A DNA stretch of 32,159 nt, from assembly GCF_000686665.1 (NCBI RefSeq), contig NZ_JMLH01000033.1, forward strand, positions 1 to 32,159, in the 5' to 3' direction. The DNA comes from Thomasclavelia saccharogumia DSM 17460. GTDB taxonomy: Bacteria > Bacillota_I > Bacilli_A > Erysipelotrichales > Coprobacillaceae. The notes beneath the pieces are model-generated. The model searched no databases, was not told the DNA's origin, and saw nothing but the letters and a program-made list of their open reading frames with translations. Of this stretch, positions 16,501 to 28,600 are shown piece after piece (the first letter of the stretch is position 1; each line of letters begins with the position of its first letter). The translations under genes were made by a program, and so were the position numbers.

Positions 16501-19500
16501 GCAAGATACCTCGGTGTATGAAGCAGTTCCACCATAAAATCCTGATAATCCGAAGGTTCAATCCAGGTGGCTCCAATACGCACTTCAATCTCCGACGCTT
16601 CCAGATCTCTTGGCTGAACTGCCTCCAATGCACGCACATTCGGTGTGAATTCTGGATGATTCTCTGCAAAAGTTCTTGCAATATTTAATTTATCCCTAAC
16701 ATTTCCGGAGAGATATTCATCTCCGCTTTCCCACTGGTCTGTCAGTGGATTTTTGAAGATAACTCCAACCAGCTCTTCTGTGATTTTCTCTTCGGTCTTT
16801 CCGGTCAACTGTGCCATATATGGGAGATCTACTTGAGCCTTTTCATTTAGGGACAGAGCAAGTGCTTCTGTGGCTGTCTCCACACTTGTCACAGCGACCG
16901 CCTTTTTAATGGTTCGTTTGGTGAACATGTCCGCTTTCCGCTTCAATGTTCCATCTTCATTCAAGTCTTCCAGGGAACACAGCAGACAATAAGAAGAGTC
17001 ATCAGAAAATGCACGTTTGTTAGCATTACTTCCAATAACTCCATACTTTGCTGTGTAGGTATCATACACCTGATTCAGTTTTTTCTGCTGTTTCTGGATT
17101 TCTTCGTCTGTGACAAATTCTTCCATCTGCATGGCGATCAGTTCACGAACGGTATCACGGATTGCAACCATGCCTTTTACACGTTCTGCAGTGGCTGCAG
17201 GCATTTTCACCTGATTCATCAAAGAATTGACACGGTAATATACCTGATCATCTACCACCGTATAGCTGTAATTTCGGACATTCGGATCTGCCGGAATACT
17301 CTCTGGCATCTCATCCAGTTCTGCCTCTATATCTACTGCCGCTACCATGCTTCCCTTGATGTGTTTTACAGCTTCTTGTAACTGTAATTCCAGAACAGCT
17401 CCTTCCATTGGAGCACAGGTTGTTTCCATACCATACGGACCGGACACTTCTTTCATCTCACCAAGAATCATTCCCGGATGCTGAACAAAATACTTGTTAA
17501 TGGTAATCCCTTTTGCATCACTCTCCAAATTCACCCAGTCTGGCATCTCTTTTGTGAAACTCTCACGCTTCTGGAAAAACAAAATATCAGCACTGACTTC
17601 TGTTCCTGCATTTGCCTTAAAAGCTGTGTTCGGCAGTCGGATTGCCCCCAGCAAGTCTGCACGCTCTGCCAAATATTTCCGGACTTGCGGTGATGCCTTA
17701 TCCATAGTTCCCTTTGTTGTGATCAACGCAGCTACACCACCTGGACGTAACTGATCTATAGTCTTGGCAAGAAAGTAATCATGAATCATAAAATTGTAGC
17801 GGTCATACTGACGGTCATTGACCTTATATGCACCGAATGGCACATTTCCGATTGCCACGTCAAAGAAATCATTGGGATAATCCGTCTTCTCAAAGCCTTT
17901 GATCTGGATATTGGCATCTGGATAGAGAAGTTTAGCAATTCTACCACTGATGCTGTCCAGTTCCACTCCATAGAGTTTGGACTGGTTTAGATTCTCCGGA
18001 AGCTTTCCAAAGAAGTTCCCGACTCCCATAGATGGCTCCAGGATATTTCCCTTTGTAAATCCCAGATTCTCCAACACCTGATACATACTTTCAATCACAA
18101 TCGGCTGTGTATAATGAGCATTTAATGTGGAAGCTCTGGCTGCAGCATATTCTTCCGGTGTAAGGACGGTCTTTAATTCCAGATATTCTGTCTCCCATGC
18201 AGATTTTGTCTCATCAAATGCATCTGCAAGACCTCCCCAGCCGACGTACCTGGATAAGATTTCCTGTTCCTCTGGTGTCGCATTGCGGTTCTCATCCTCA
18301 CATTTTTTTAACAGCTGAATAGCCATAATATTGGCTCGGAATTTCTCCTTCGGTGTTCCCTGTCCAAGTTCATCATCTGTGATATGGAAGTTCGTTGCTG
18401 GAATCAGTTCTGCTATTCCGTTAATCTCTTCCAATGATTCTTTTTCTTCCGATACCTCAACTTCTCCCGACAGTTCTTTTTCTTTTTTATCATAATCTGT
18501 CCACACACGTTTAGAAATAGCAGTAAAATAGGAAGACTCTTCCTCCATGATTTCTTCCTTGATTTCCCGTAATTTATCTAAGGTATCCGCATTTACTGTT
18601 TTGTTGTGATAATGATAATAAAGTACTTCTTGTCCAAGTTTTACATCCAGACGTTCCAATTCTTGTGTTGACATTCGCTCCCAAATATCATCTTTTTCCG
18701 TATGAATCGTGAAACCTTCTCCATCATCATGATATTCTAATGTGTATTGAAGTCGATTCTCTTCTCCCTTAACTTTGCAAGCAAAATCATAGATTTTTGT
18801 TCTGGTACCGGACATATATTCTGAATCAACTAGTCGCAGATCCGTTATATCTTCCGCTGTAAAAGTATCCTGTTCCAGCTGTTCTCCTAACATCTGCTGT
18901 GCTTCTTCCAGGTCTGCCAGTCTTTGTGCTTCCTGTCGCTCTTCGTACTTTTCCATTTCTTCCGGTGACAAATAATCATCTGTGCGGATTAACTGGCGAA
19001 CACGTTCTGCAACCTTATTCCACTTTAATAAAACTTCTACCTCTGGATTGCCAATCTTCCCTTTTCCAAGCTTTAATCCTTTTGCATCGTGGGATGCGTC
19101 AGAAGCATCTGCTCCTGGTATTCCGGGTGAAGAACCACCTGTTCCATATTCATTTTTCAGGAACTCAGCTGCATCTTTCATATCATGGTGCTCCATGAAA
19201 TACTCATAGATTCGGTTACGTCCTCCGGCAGTAATACCGCCTCTTCTTAACACTGCATCTATTTCATCCTGTGTAATAAAGGATAGCGCCGGCCGCTCTA
19301 CCTTGAATTGCTGATCAACCCAGGAAAAATCTCTCTGGAGGTCACGAAAGCGCTGAAAATACACTGGATTGTGCTGTATTTCCCAGCGATGATAATCTTC
19401 TGGATTCTTTTCCATATCTTCCTGAAGCCATTCAAAACGATAGGCTGTCGCAGCTGCTTCCTCCGGATCTGTCCAAGCCGCCCCCACTACGTCCTGCCAG

Positions 19501-21224
19501 TCAGGATAAGACAACTGCTCTTCTCTGTTTCTGCTCGTATCACGGAAATGTAGTGCCAGAAGATCTGTCATTTCTTTCTGTTCCTGCTCAATAGCATTAT
19601 TGGAGATAAGATTATCAACGTAATTTCCCGCCTCATACATATCCCGGATCCTGTCAGCAGCTTCTTCCCACGTAACGATACGGTCAAAGTTTCTTCTTGC
19701 TGAGTCGCCTCGTCGGATACGGATACCATCGTTGTCATACCAGATACTGATTTTCTGCCCATCTATGGTAAATCCTTTTCCTCCAGTACCATATTCATCT
19801 TTCAGGAAGCTTTGCATTTCTTCATTATCCAAACCTTCGATCAATCTTGCAGTAATGTGAAACAGTGTATTTTTCTGTCCGCTTCCTGTTCGGAGAATAT
19901 CGTCTACCACTTCATCAGAAATAAGAAAAGCGGCTGGCTGTTCTAATGCAGCTGCCGCTTTCCTTATTTCTCCTAACTGTTCCTCTTCTGTTGGGAACAG
20001 GCTTAACTGTAAATAATCTCCCGAATTACCAGTTCCTCTGCCTGTGCCTTGATCTGGTTCATGTGTCTGGTCCACGCCATTGTGTCTGCCATCTTGTCCG
20101 GTGCCGGATCTTTCTCCAGAAGTTCGATCATCAGGTTGTCTACTCTCTGCCTTGCCTGGCTGTCGATCTCCATCAGATGACTGTCCAGACGGTTCTGCAG
20201 TGTCAGAATGTTGAACCTGGCTACCTTGTGGTTTCTCAGATACTCTTTCCTCATCATTCCGTACTTCCCGATCGTTCCTCTCGTCTCTTCCAGGCTGATA
20301 TCTGGAATCTGATACTCTCCGTTCTGGCTGTAACTGATCTCTCTCATAGTCTGTTTCCTCCTTTTTTTCTTCTCTATCTTCTGTGTTATCTGTATTACTT
20401 TCACGAATTAACGTGTTAAACTCATTATAAGCTACTTCTTTTTCTTTTGCAACCGTTTTCAGGTCATTTTCCAGATCATTCAGAACATATCGTCCAATCT
20501 GCATCAGGACTGGTCTGCTGATCTCGTTGACTGCACTTCCCAGATGTCCTAATATTTTCAGCTGATTGAAGTCCGTTATATGCCGAAAATCCTCTGCATC
20601 CAGATATTCCTGTACATCCAGTCCACACCTGTTTAGTAATACATACCAGACACTATTGGTCATCAGTTCCCGGAATTCTACTTCCTGATTCTGTTCGTCC
20701 AGTTCTTCCAAAAATGTCCCTGTCACATCCAGTCTCAGTTCTTCCAATGCATCTGGAAGCCATTCCTGCATACTCTCCTTCGCTGCCTGATGCAGACTTT
20801 CAGCAAGTCCTCCTTCTGTATCTTCCAGTGATAACTGCTCCTGCAGATAATCCGCAACCAGCTGTTCTCCTTCCATTGGAAGATTCCATAACTGTGGATC
20901 TTTTCCCAGATTTCTTACTTTATAAGTATCCTGCACATCAAACACATATCTCAGTTTTATCTTTGGTCCTGATGTATTATCAATCAATGCGATTCCCTTG
21001 GAACCTTTTTTAATCCATCGAAACATTTTCTGATTCCAGATTTCCATGGATGCTACGGCGGTTGCTTCCGGCCGCTGTGCATAAATTAAAAGCTGTTCTG
21101 GAAAAGTATACTTGTACAGTCTGGATGCCGTGTCAAGGAACCGCATCCATTCCTGCGGACTGGCAGCTACATCTTTTGCCACCTCTTCCGTCAGCTGTTC
21201 CATTGCATATAATTTATTTGCCAT
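13542..21224 (-). CDS. Giant ICE protein: N6-adenine-type DNA methyltransferase fused to SNF2 helicase (2560 aa)
   Basis: The N-terminus ([20 protein letters not shown]...[12 protein letters not shown]) resembles the ssDNA-binding start of ArdC/LtrC-type proteins. A charged, Gly/Arg/Asp-rich linker spans about 285-405. Two related modules of about 90 residues, each with FLKxEYGTGG, lie near 476 and 695. The methyltransferase part has motif [13 protein letters not shown] (about 1061) and IGNVPFG (about 1129) at the NPPY position. The SNF2 part has Walker A HVVGAGKT (about 1735), VDEAH (about 1897), [10 protein letters not shown], and motif [13 protein letters not shown] (about 2226). It ends with a coiled region and the tail [13 protein letters not shown]. 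Homologues are carried by many Tn1549-like elements and probably modify or protect the element's DNA in the recipient (inference). The first Asn of NPPY is present but the second position is Val, so methylation activity is not assured. Confidence 0.93.
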   Translation of the reverse strand: MANKLYAMEQLTEEVAKDVAASPQEWMRFLDTASRLYKYTFPEQLLIYAQRPEATAVASMEIWNQKMFRWIKKGSKGIALIDNTSGPKIKLRYVFDVQDTYKVRNLGKDPQLWNLPMEGEQLVADYLQEQLSLEDTEGGLAESLHQAAKESMQEWLPDALEELRLDVTGTFLEELDEQNQEVEFRELMTNSVWYVLLNRCGLDVQEYLDAEDFRHITDFNQLKILGHLGSAVNEISRPVLMQIGRYVLNDLENDLKTVAKEKEVAYNEFNTLIRESNTDNTEDREEKKEETDYERDQLQPERRVSDSRYQPGRDERNDREVRNDEERVSEKPQGSQVQHSDTAEPSGQSSDGDRQPGKAESRQPDDRTSGERSGTGQDGRHNGVDQTHEPDQGTGRGTGNSGDYLQLSLFPTEEEQLGEIRKAAAALEQPAAFLISDEVVDDILRTGSGQKNTLFHITARLIEGLDNEEMQSFLKDEYGTGGKGFTIDGQKISIWYDNDGIRIRRGDSARRNFDRIVTWEEAADRIRDMYEAGNYVDNLISNNAIEQEQKEMTDLLALHFRDTSRNREEQLSYPDWQDVVGAAWTDPEEAAATAYRFEWLQEDMEKNPEDYHRWEIQHNPVYFQRFRDLQRDFSWVDQQFKVERPALSFITQDEIDAVLRRGGITAGGRNRIYEYFMEHHDMKDAAEFLKNEYGTGGSSPGIPGADASDASHDAKGLKLGKGKIGNPEVEVLLKWNKVAERVRQLIRTDDYLSPEEMEKYEERQEAQRLADLEEAQQMLGEQLEQDTFTAEDITDLRLVDSEYMSGTRTKIYDFACKVKGEENRLQYTLEYHDDGEGFTIHTEKDDIWERMSTQELERLDVKLGQEVLYYHYHNKTVNADTLDKLREIKEEIMEEESSYFTAISKRVWTDYDKKEKELSGEVEVSEEKESLEEINGIAELIPATNFHITDDELGQGTPKEKFRANIMAIQLLKKCEDENRNATPEEQEILSRYVGWGGLADAFDETKSAWETEYLELKTVLTPEEYAAARASTLNAHYTQPIVIESMYQVLENLGFTKGNILEPSMGVGNFFGKLPENLNQSKLYGVELDSISGRIAKLLYPDANIQIKGFEKTDYPNDFFDVAIGNVPFGAYKVNDRQYDRYNFMIHDYFLAKTIDQLRPGGVAALITTKGTMDKASPQVRKYLAERADLLGAIRLPNTAFKANAGTEVSADILFFQKRESFTKEMPDWVNLESDAKGITINKYFVQHPGMILGEMKEVSGPYGMETTCAPMEGAVLELQLQEAVKHIKGSMVAAVDIEAELDEMPESIPADPNVRNYSYTVVDDQVYYRVNSLMNQVKMPAATAERVKGMVAIRDTVRELIAMQMEEFVTDEEIQKQQKKLNQVYDTYTAKYGVIGSNANKRAFSDDSSYCLLCSLEDLNEDGTLKRKADMFTKRTIKKAVAVTSVETATEALALSLNEKAQVDLPYMAQLTGKTEEKITEELVGVIFKNPLTDQWESGDEYLSGNVRDKLNIARTFAENHPEFTPNVRALEAVQPRDLEASEIEVRIGATWIEPSDYQDFMVELLHTPRYLAQKEIQVKFSEVNGEWRITGKNADSPRNAFAYATYGTERANAYRILEDTLNLKDVRIYDKVVNENGDEVRVLNKKETMLASQKQDALKAAFQDWIFKDQQRRERLVSVYNERFNSIRPREYDGSHLTFPGMNPEIELRPHQKNAVAHQLYGDNVLLAHVVGAGKTYEMVAAAMESKRLGLSQKNLFVVPNHLTEQWGAEFLQLYPGANILVATKKDFEPANRKKFCARIAMGNYDAIIIGHSQFERIPISDEKQEAMLQRQIDDLEMAIQSARYEQDGGRYTVKQIEKTRKTLQTRLEKLNQKEKKDQVVTFEELGVDHLYVDEAHSYKNAFLYTKMRNVAGIAQNEAQKSADMFNKCQYLDEITGGKGITFATGTPISNSMTELYVMQRYLQNSKLQNMGLGLFDSWASTFGEVVTSIELAPEGTGYRAKSRFARFYNIPELMNMFKEIADIKTSDQLKLPVPEAEYETVVLKPTEQQKEIVESLGERAEVVRSGGVDASVDNMLKITNDGRKLALDQRLVNELLPDNPESKIAVCAEKSYEIWKDTAAQKSAQLIFCDLSTPKGDGSFNVYDDLKQKLMEKGVPEKEIAFIHDANTEAKKTELFGKVKSGQVRFLIGSTAKMGAGTNVQDRLIALHHLDIGWKPSDLEQREGRIIRQGNHNKKVHIFRYVTESTFDSYMWQLIENKQKFISQIMTSKAPVRSCEDVDEAALSYAEVKALATGNPAVKEKMALDVDVAKLKLLKANHMNNQYRLEDDIVRNFPQQIAKLTEIIDSYKADIAHFSEHKITDPEQFSMEISGKVFTEKKEAGAALLAVCKDIKSVDAAMDIGSYQGFNMRIQFDSWSKEFILSVKYESVAKVRLGADALGNITRINNLLESYPEKLAEAEQRLETVQEQMANAKEEVGKPFSKEEELNQKLERLSELNALLNMDEREDTETEQAESKEKEERPARGSIHEKLQIYKEKSQRESETGKETRKRDFGLE

Positions 21225-21248
21225 GTGCTACTCCTTTTCATAAAATCA

Positions 21249-21269
21249 GGGACTGCTTGGCACAGTCCC
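21249..21269 (-). terminator. Hairpin between the DUF5688 and SNF2/methylase genes
   Basis: A perfect 7-bp GC-rich stem (GGGACTG at 21249-21255 with CAGTCCC at 21263-21269) has a 7-nt loop, followed on the minus strand by TGATTTT. The T-tract is short, so termination is probably partial. Confidence 0.55.
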
Positions 21270-21292
21270 CATAAAATCATCGTTACTTCTCT

Positions 21293-22381
21293 TTATAATG
21301 CTGCGGCAAGATCTTTTGACTTATTCTTCGGCACTTTGTCTGCCTCTTTTGCCTTGATTTCTGCCTTAGCTTTCTCCAATCTTCCATGGATTCCACCTTT
21401 TACTTCCGCTTTTTCGGCTGCTTTTTCTTTCTCCAGACGTGCTTCCCTGCGCTCAGCATTTTCCATTACTGCTGTCTTTTTATCACAGAACTGAACCTTA
21501 TCAGAAAGCTGTTCCTGTCTTTCCACCTGTGTCTCATTGACTTCCTGTACCATCGCATTTAATTCTGGAACTTGAAAGATTCCGTTATCAGGGAGAATCA
21601 ACACTTCATGAACAGAAGATGGGATGACAAAGTAATCGCTTCCCAGGCATTCCCCAATCTGTTTTCGAATATCTTCCTGCAGTAACAGGGAAGCTCCATT
21701 CATCTTAGATTCATTGGTAAGGCAGAACATTGGATTCTCCACAGTTTCCATATCCAATTTTTCATTCAAAAGATTCTTTGGTGTTCCTCCAAAAATCATG
21801 GATTCGACAATCTGTGTCATATCCACCAGTTGCACTCCTCTGTTCTTATCTGCCATCATCGCATCTGCCTGAATCTGTTCGACAGATACTCCCCATTCGT
21901 TCATCAGAGAAACAGTTACCGGAATACTGCTGATTCCCTCTCCATTTTCCTCCAGATTTACTGCATAATAAGCTGCAAAATCTCCGTGTTCTGTGACTAC
22001 TTTGTCTGCCAAACGATCGGTATTCCATTCTTTGTCGCAAATTCTCACCTGTAATTTGTCCTTCATCTTTTCATAATCAAGAATATCCGGAACTCCCATA
22101 TCAAAAAATTCTGCTTTTCCCTGTGCTTCAATACGCATATCAGCTACATCCCCAACACAAGAATCTACATCTTTCCCATTGATATATTCCTGGTAGAGAG
22201 AATCCAGATAGACTGTCGGTACGATTCTCTGATTCCCATTTGGAATTGTAATGCCAGTAAGCTTCAGTCCATTGTTTTTTTCTACTTCTTGAAGTTTAAT
22301 TTCTGCGTCCTTGTAAGACTCTGGCAAATACTCCTTTACATTGTCTTTGACATATTCATAAAATTCTTTTCTGTTCATCAT
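21293..22381 (-). CDS. DUF5688-family protein
   Basis: The 362-aa soluble protein matches the DUF5688 pattern common in Lachnospiraceae mobile elements: an N-terminal EFYEYVKDNVKEYLPESYKD, then GLKLTGITIPNGNQRIVPTVYLDSLYQEY, and a mid-region with MFGGTPKNLL-like sequence (IFGGTPKNLL, about 196-205). Biochemical function is unknown. The C-terminal 60 residues are Lys/Glu/Ala-rich and carry GGIHGRLEKAKAEIKAKE, the tail shared with two neighbouring proteins. The start at 22381 follows AAAGGGG, which lies in the end of the preceding 46-codon ORF, so the two are probably co-translated. A second ATG directly follows the first. Confidence 0.85.
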   Translation of the reverse strand: MMNRKEFYEYVKDNVKEYLPESYKDAEIKLQEVEKNNGLKLTGITIPNGNQRIVPTVYLDSLYQEYINGKDVDSCVGDVADMRIEAQGKAEFFDMGVPDILDYEKMKDKLQVRICDKEWNTDRLADKVVTEHGDFAAYYAVNLEENGEGISSIPVTVSLMNEWGVSVEQIQADAMMADKNRGVQLVDMTQIVESMIFGGTPKNLLNEKLDMETVENPMFCLTNESKMNGASLLLQEDIRKQIGECLGSDYFVIPSSVHEVLILPDNGIFQVPELNAMVQEVNETQVERQEQLSDKVQFCDKKTAVMENAERREARLEKEKAAEKAEVKGGIHGRLEKAKAEIKAKEADKVPKNKSKDLAAAL

Positions 22382-22387
22382 ACGCTT

Positions 22388-22528
22388 TTACCCCTTTCTG
22401 ATCATGTGATGGTTCATTCTTTTTCTGCTGACCATCTGCTCGGCTTTCTTCTGATAAGCCATCATTCTCTTTAAAGTTTTCTCCTGGTTTTTTCGTGCTT
22501 CCTGTCTTTTTTCCATTGCTTTCATCAT
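22388..22528 (-). CDS. Small basic hypothetical protein (46 aa)
   Basis: The ORF runs from ATG 22528 (AAAGGA about 11 nt upstream) to TAA, 6 bp before the DUF5688 start. The product is strongly basic and helical (MMKAMEKRQEARKNQEKTLK, then RMMAYQKKAEQMVSRKRM), with no Cys and no membrane segment. A nucleic-acid-binding or structural role is possible but unproved. Its stop region supplies the ribosome binding site of the next gene, which argues that it is translated. Confidence 0.55.
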   Translation of the reverse strand: MMKAMEKRQEARKNQEKTLKRMMAYQKKAEQMVSRKRMNHHMIRKG

Positions 22529-22562
22529 AGTTTTCTGTTCCTTTCTGTGATTTTTTTGTATG

Positions 22563-22590
22563 AAAAAGGGAGCCTCACATAGAAGCTCCC
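22563..22590 (-). terminator. Terminator of the Cna-B surface-protein gene
   Basis: GGGAGC at 22568-22573 and GCTCCC at 22585-22590 form a perfect 6-bp stem with an 11-nt loop. On the minus strand a T5 run follows directly. It lies about 20 bp after the surface-protein stop codon. Confidence 0.8.
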
Positions 22591-22610
22591 AATCATAACC
22601 TCTGGTTTCC

Positions 22611-25600
22611 TTATTTGCTTTTCCTTTTTCTGCAGATATAAAGTCCTGCCATACCTCCTGTGGAGATTACCAGAAGCAGGATCGGCAGCCAGATATTCGT
22701 GCTGTCACCTGTTTTCGGTGCATTTGATACCTTTGTCTCTTCATGGGACTGTGGTGTATCCGGTGTGTTCGGTGTTTCTGGAACTTCCGGTTTCTCATTT
22801 GTCAGATTGAAAGTAACTTCCACGACTGGTGTACTGTCATTCGCATAAGCAAATGTCACTTCATGCTTGGTCTGATCCAGTGTGTATCCATCCAGTGTTT
22901 TTGTTTCCACCAGATAATACTTGATTGCTGTATCATATTTGCCGTTCTTAAATGTGGCAATCTCATACAGCTTACTTTCTGCATGACCGGCAGCGTCTGT
23001 CTTTAAGGTTTCCAGAACCTTTCCTTTGCTGTCACGGAGTTCAAATTCTACCCCTTTCAGTGGTTCTCCTGACGATTTATCTGTCTTATTGAGAATCACT
23101 TTTCCCTTGGCAGTATCATCTTTCATAGCCACTTTCTGGACTTCTCCAGTATCCGTTACTTCAAAAGTAACATCCGATGTCAGAAGATATCCTTTCGGCG
23201 CCTGCTCTTCACGTAAGGTATATTTACCGATTGGCAGTTTTTCGATATAGTGTGTTTCCTCTGTGGAAGTCCAGCTCTCTACTACCTGATCATCCTTATC
23301 GAGAATCGTCAGTTTTGCACCCGGAATCTCAGTTTCTCCTGTGATATCCGTCTTACTGATCTCAACTTTTGTCACATCATCTTTCATCTCTACTTTCTGA
23401 ATCTCTGCTGTATTTTCTACTGTAAAGGTAATACTTTCTGCAGTGACATATCCATCTGCCGGTTTTGTCTCTGTCATGGTGTATTCCTTACCAACCACCA
23501 GTTCTTTGATCACATGGATTTCTTCCGTAGAAGTCCATTCATCTACGGTGTTGCCATCTGAATCCGTCACTTTCAGGTGTGCACCTGGAAGTTCTTCACC
23601 TGTTGTCAGGTCTGTTTTGGTCAGCTCCACTGTGGTTGGCTGATTCTCAAAAGTAAAGTCGTAGCTTACTTCTGCCTGGTCTTCTCCGGCATATTCAAAG
23701 GTAAATTCCTGTACTTCATCTGTTGTAACAAATCCGTCCGGCGCAAAGACCTCTTTCACATAGTATTTTCCGTCTACCGGAAGATCTGCCGTAAAAGTAA
23801 TCTGTCCTTTTTCATCCGTTACTCGCTGCTCGATCAGACTGTCTTTCTCAAGAAGTACCTCGCCCTTTGCATTTTTGATATCTTCACTGGTATAAAGACC
23901 GAAGACACCACCTGCAAGGACACGTTCTGTATCTTTTTCTTTCTTCAGAACCGTAACCTTTACTTTCTGACGGGCATTCTGCCATTTCTCATCATAAGTG
24001 ATGACTGGTGTGTCCTGATCACGGTAGGAAAGGTCAACATATCTCGGCTCTTTGTCCAGCACATAACCATGGGCTGTTTTTACTTCCTTCACATAGTATT
24101 TTCCAGCCGGAAGATCTCCCATCTGTGCAATACCATTGGAATCTGTGGTAATGGTTCCCACTTTTTCATCTGCTTTGAAATAATCTTCACTGACACCATC
24201 TGCCGCTTTGATATCTTCCGCAGCAAATACATCGAAAGTTACATCTGTAAGACTTCCAGTTACATATTCAAAGAGATGCTCCACAGTACCTTTTACATGG
24301 TCCAGAAGTGTCACTTTATCCAAAAACTCTCCATTTTTATTGATGATCAGAAGTCCTGTCGGTACTTCATCTTTCATCTCTACTTTCTGAATCTCTGCGG
24401 TATCTTCCAGCGTGAACTTCACATCCGTTGCTTTCAGATAACCATAAGGTGCCATTTCCTCACGAAGGGTGTATTCCTCTCCAACTGTCAGTCGTTTGAT
24501 CACATGTGGCTGATCTTTTACAGAAATCCACTGATCCACAACATTTCCTTCTTTATCAAGAACGGTGAGTTTTGCCCCATCCAGTTCCACACCTGTTGTT
24601 ACATCAGATTTTGTGATTTCAACTGTTGTTGGCTGGTTCTTTTTCACAGTTTTCAGTTTTACTGCCTTCACATCCTGTCCCTGGTAAGAAGCATTCAGAT
24701 TCAGAACTTCATCAGAGGATACAAATCCAGCCGGTGCTTTTAACTCTTTCACATAATACTGTCCAAGTGGCAGATCCAGCGTACATACTGCAAGACCATC
24801 ATTATCAGAAGTCATTTCCTGTAAAAGTGTCTCTGCTTTCACGATTACTTTTCCATCTGCCTTGATATCTTCTTTGTTATAGATACCAAAGACAGCGCCT
24901 GCTACGGTTGCACCATTTTCTGCATCCTGTTTTTCTACCTGGATTGCAACTTTCTGTCGGTCATCGCCAACAGTCACTTCCTGTTCAATCACAGGTGTAT
25001 CCTGATCTGCATAGACAAATGTGACATCAGATCTGTCATGGTTCAGAACGAATCCTTCCGGTGCAGTCTTTTCTACCACATAGTAAGAACCAAGCGGCAG
25101 ATTCTCTGCAACTGCTTTTCCGTCTTCTCCGGTCGTTACCGCTGTTACCAGTGCATCTTTTGCATAGATCAGCTGTCTGTTTCCGTTTTCATCTTTCTGA
25201 TAATCCGGCGTAAAGATATTTTCAGCTGCATAGACATTAAATTCTGCACCCTTCAGGTATCTTTCTTCATAAACAAAATCTTTCTTAAATCCGGTCAGCA
25301 ACTCACCTTTTTTATAAATCGTCAGCTTTCCTTTTACCGGATGGTTCTCGTAATCTACCGTAATAATGGCATCTCCGCTTTCAGAATCCATCTGGTATGC
25401 TGTGTTTGCATCCACCGCAATCTCTACATAGTTCTTGTTAATTGTGTACCCTTCCGGTGCGTTGACTTCCTCAATCCGGTAATGTCCGATCTTCAGGTTC
25501 TTCGGCATGATCAGATATCCCTGGCTGTCCGTAAAATAGGACTTGTGAGTGGTTGTCACAGGGTAAGTTGTTACCTGTTCCACATACTTCTTGTTGTCCA

Positions 25601-28600
25601 AGTCGTACACTTTAAATTCTGTTCCTGCAATCAGGACGGATTTCTTTGTTTCATCGTCTTTTTTCACGATTTTCAGTTTTGCCTTAAACTCTTCATCCAG
25701 AAGCACTCGCCAGATCTGTGGCTCATTTGGATGATGCTCTGTGATATTCACTTCAAAATCATCGACTGGCTTGTAGTTGTGCGGTGTTGTTGTCTCACGC
25801 ACGATATAGCTTCCAAATGGTAATGGAATACTGCAGGCATACCCTTTTTCATCTGTGAAAATCTCAGTTGCTCCATTTTCTCCACTCACTACTGGTTTTG
25901 CAGAATCAAAATCATAACTTCCATCTGCTTTCTTTGTAAGGGAAGATTTCAGATAAACTGTAAATCCAGCTCCGGATAACAGATCTGCATCGGTCTTTCC
26001 ATTGTTGGCTGCTTTAATGATCTGGAATGGCTGCTTGATGACCTGCTCACTGGAAGTGCACTCTCTTTTTACTTCTGATGTCATATCTCCTTCATAACTG
26101 CACGTAAGATCATGCTCTTCTGTATCTGCCAGGTATCCGGTCGGAGGTGTAATCTCTTTGATATAATATTTGCCAAGATACAAGCCATTTACAGAAGCCT
26201 GTCCTTTGTCATCTGTTGTAAGAGAAGCTACCTGTTCTCCTGCTTTATAAATAGTTCCAGTTGCTCCGTCCGGATGCACGATATCTTCACGGGCATACAG
26301 ACCATAAACTGCACCTTTCAGTGTGGCATCTCCCTGCGGTACTGCTTTTCCTGTTTCTTTATCAACTTTGAATAAATTGATCTTTGCTGTCACACGGTCA
26401 TTGCTGAAGGTATGGGCAAATGATACGGTTGCTTCTTTATCATTGGTGTAAGAAAACTTGAACGTATACACATCTTCTGTATTTCTTACATAGCCTTCCG
26501 GTGCCTGATCTTCTTTTACAAAATAGGAATATCCAATCGGAAGATCCGCTGTGAATTTTGCATTCCCATCTGCTCCAGTAGTTGCTTTCTCAATCAGTGT
26601 TCCTTTTTTCACAACAACGGTTCCGTCTGCATTTCTAATATCATCGGATGCATACAGAGCAAAAATACCGCCATTCAGTGGTTTCTTGATGTCTTTATCC
26701 TGTTTTACTACGGAAACATCTGCTTTCTGTCTCTCGTTGTTAAAAGTCACATCTGCAAATACAACTTCTTTATTCTGTCCGGCATAGGTCAGAGTCACTG
26801 GCTTTTCTTCGCTGCCGTTATAGAAATTGTCCGGTGCTTTTGCTTCTTTTACCACATAGGTTCCAAGATGCAGGTTTTTCAGTGTGACAGAACCATTCTC
26901 ACCTGTTGTCAGATTTTCTTTTACCAAGTCACCTTTGCTGTACACTTTTGTGCCATAAGCAGTTACGATATCCGCTCCGGCATACACGTTATATACTGCA
27001 TTTTTCTGTCTGCGGTTCTCATACTGGAATACGGTTCCACTCTCACTGACTTCTGCACCGATAAGAACCTGACCTTCTTTGTAAATGGTAAGCTCTGCCA
27101 GCTGCTCCTTGTTTTCCACGGTCACAGCCGAGGTCTTACTTGCTACCAGTTTCACATTTGTTGCCGTTGCATTTACTACATATCCCTGTGGCGCTGTGAT
27201 CTCTTTCAGATAAACGGTATCCTGTGTCTTGATGATCGTAACAGAGGATTTTCCATTCTTATCTGTTGCCGGCATCTGAGTGATCAGCTTTGTACATGCC
27301 TCATCGCTGTATACACCGAATACTGCACCTGCAAGATTGACATCCGCTGTATCGTCTTTCTTTACGATTTCGATCGTAGCCTGTTCAATCCAAGACACTT
27401 TGAAATCAATATATTTTTCATCTGTCACACCTTCACCAAATACCAACGCAAGATCCTGCGTGTCAGATCCGGTGGTGATTTTATAAGCAGAGTAATCTTT
27501 TGTAATACTTCCCTTCATTGTAGAAGACCAGCTCTGTGCCACGTCACTCACCTGTGTCAGTGGTGCAGAAAGATAAAACTTTGTTCCTCCGCAAATTTCT
27601 ACACTTGCACCAGCTTTACTTGTTGTGCCTGTGCTTAGATTATGAAGTTTCACACCAGACGGAAGCTTCATCGTAATTGTCTGTAGCTTATCTGCTTTGA
27701 ATGTAATATCTTTGGTTCTCTGTGAATTGCCATCCACATAAGCTTTTACATCTCCATCAGAAAATGACATTGCTACATCCGGTATTTCTGGCTGTGAAAC
27801 ACAATAATTATACAATTTCATTGCTAAATTCTTGGCTGTACTATTCGCTCCGGAAAAAGCGTCGCCACTTCCATTAGCATAAGAAGCCGCCAGATGAACA
27901 AGAATGAATTTTGCTCCAGCACTAAGATTTCCATAACCATTCTCTTCTGTAAAGAATCCTTCATCTCCTGCTGCCTTGGTTCCGTAATAACATACCTTAG
28001 CTAATGTTTTTCCATCTCCGACTTTACTAATCGTGTAATTACCTGTTCCTGGTCCCGGTTTTGATGGCTGTACACAGTAAGCAGTCGCAGATACATTTCC
28101 AAACTGAACCGTATACTGATAGGTAAGATAAGAACCATAACCATAATCCGCATAACGATACAGAGTTCCTCTTGTAACAGATACTTTCTGTACACTTCTT
28201 GCACTTGTCTTTGCCATAAAAGTGACTGTTTCACCAGCTTCCATGGCGTATAAATCAATTCCTTCCTCTTCCGCCTGCTCCATTGCATCCGATACTGTAA
28301 GACCTGTTTCCGAATCCGTTGTATTTTCAGTATCTTCTTCCATATCCGGTAATAGTTCGCTTGCCTGAGAATCAAATTCTTCTATCTCGCTTTCCGTCAC
28401 TTCCTCTGTTGGAAGCAATTCCGAGTCTGCTTCTGAATTCTCCGTTTCCTCTGTCTGCTGTTCACTGCCAGCTGTTTCTGATTCGGTTACTGCTTCACTC
28501 CCTTCAGTTTCTGTCTGCACTTCTGTTTCTTTCTCACGCACAATCAGCTTTCGGCTGATCTGGTACTTCGGATGCTCCTGATTTACCGGTTCCACATAAT

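Noticed and set aside
23577-24743. 388-aa plus-strand open frame opposite the surface-protein gene
   Set aside because: It is antisense to the Cna-B repeats, rich in Cys, Phe, Ile and His without domain structure, and has no matching neighbours. It arises because the repeat codons lack stops on the other strand.
23026-27400. Repeats in the surface-protein gene as a CRISPR array
   Set aside because: The repeats are diverged, of protein-domain length, in one open frame, and have no regular spacer pattern.
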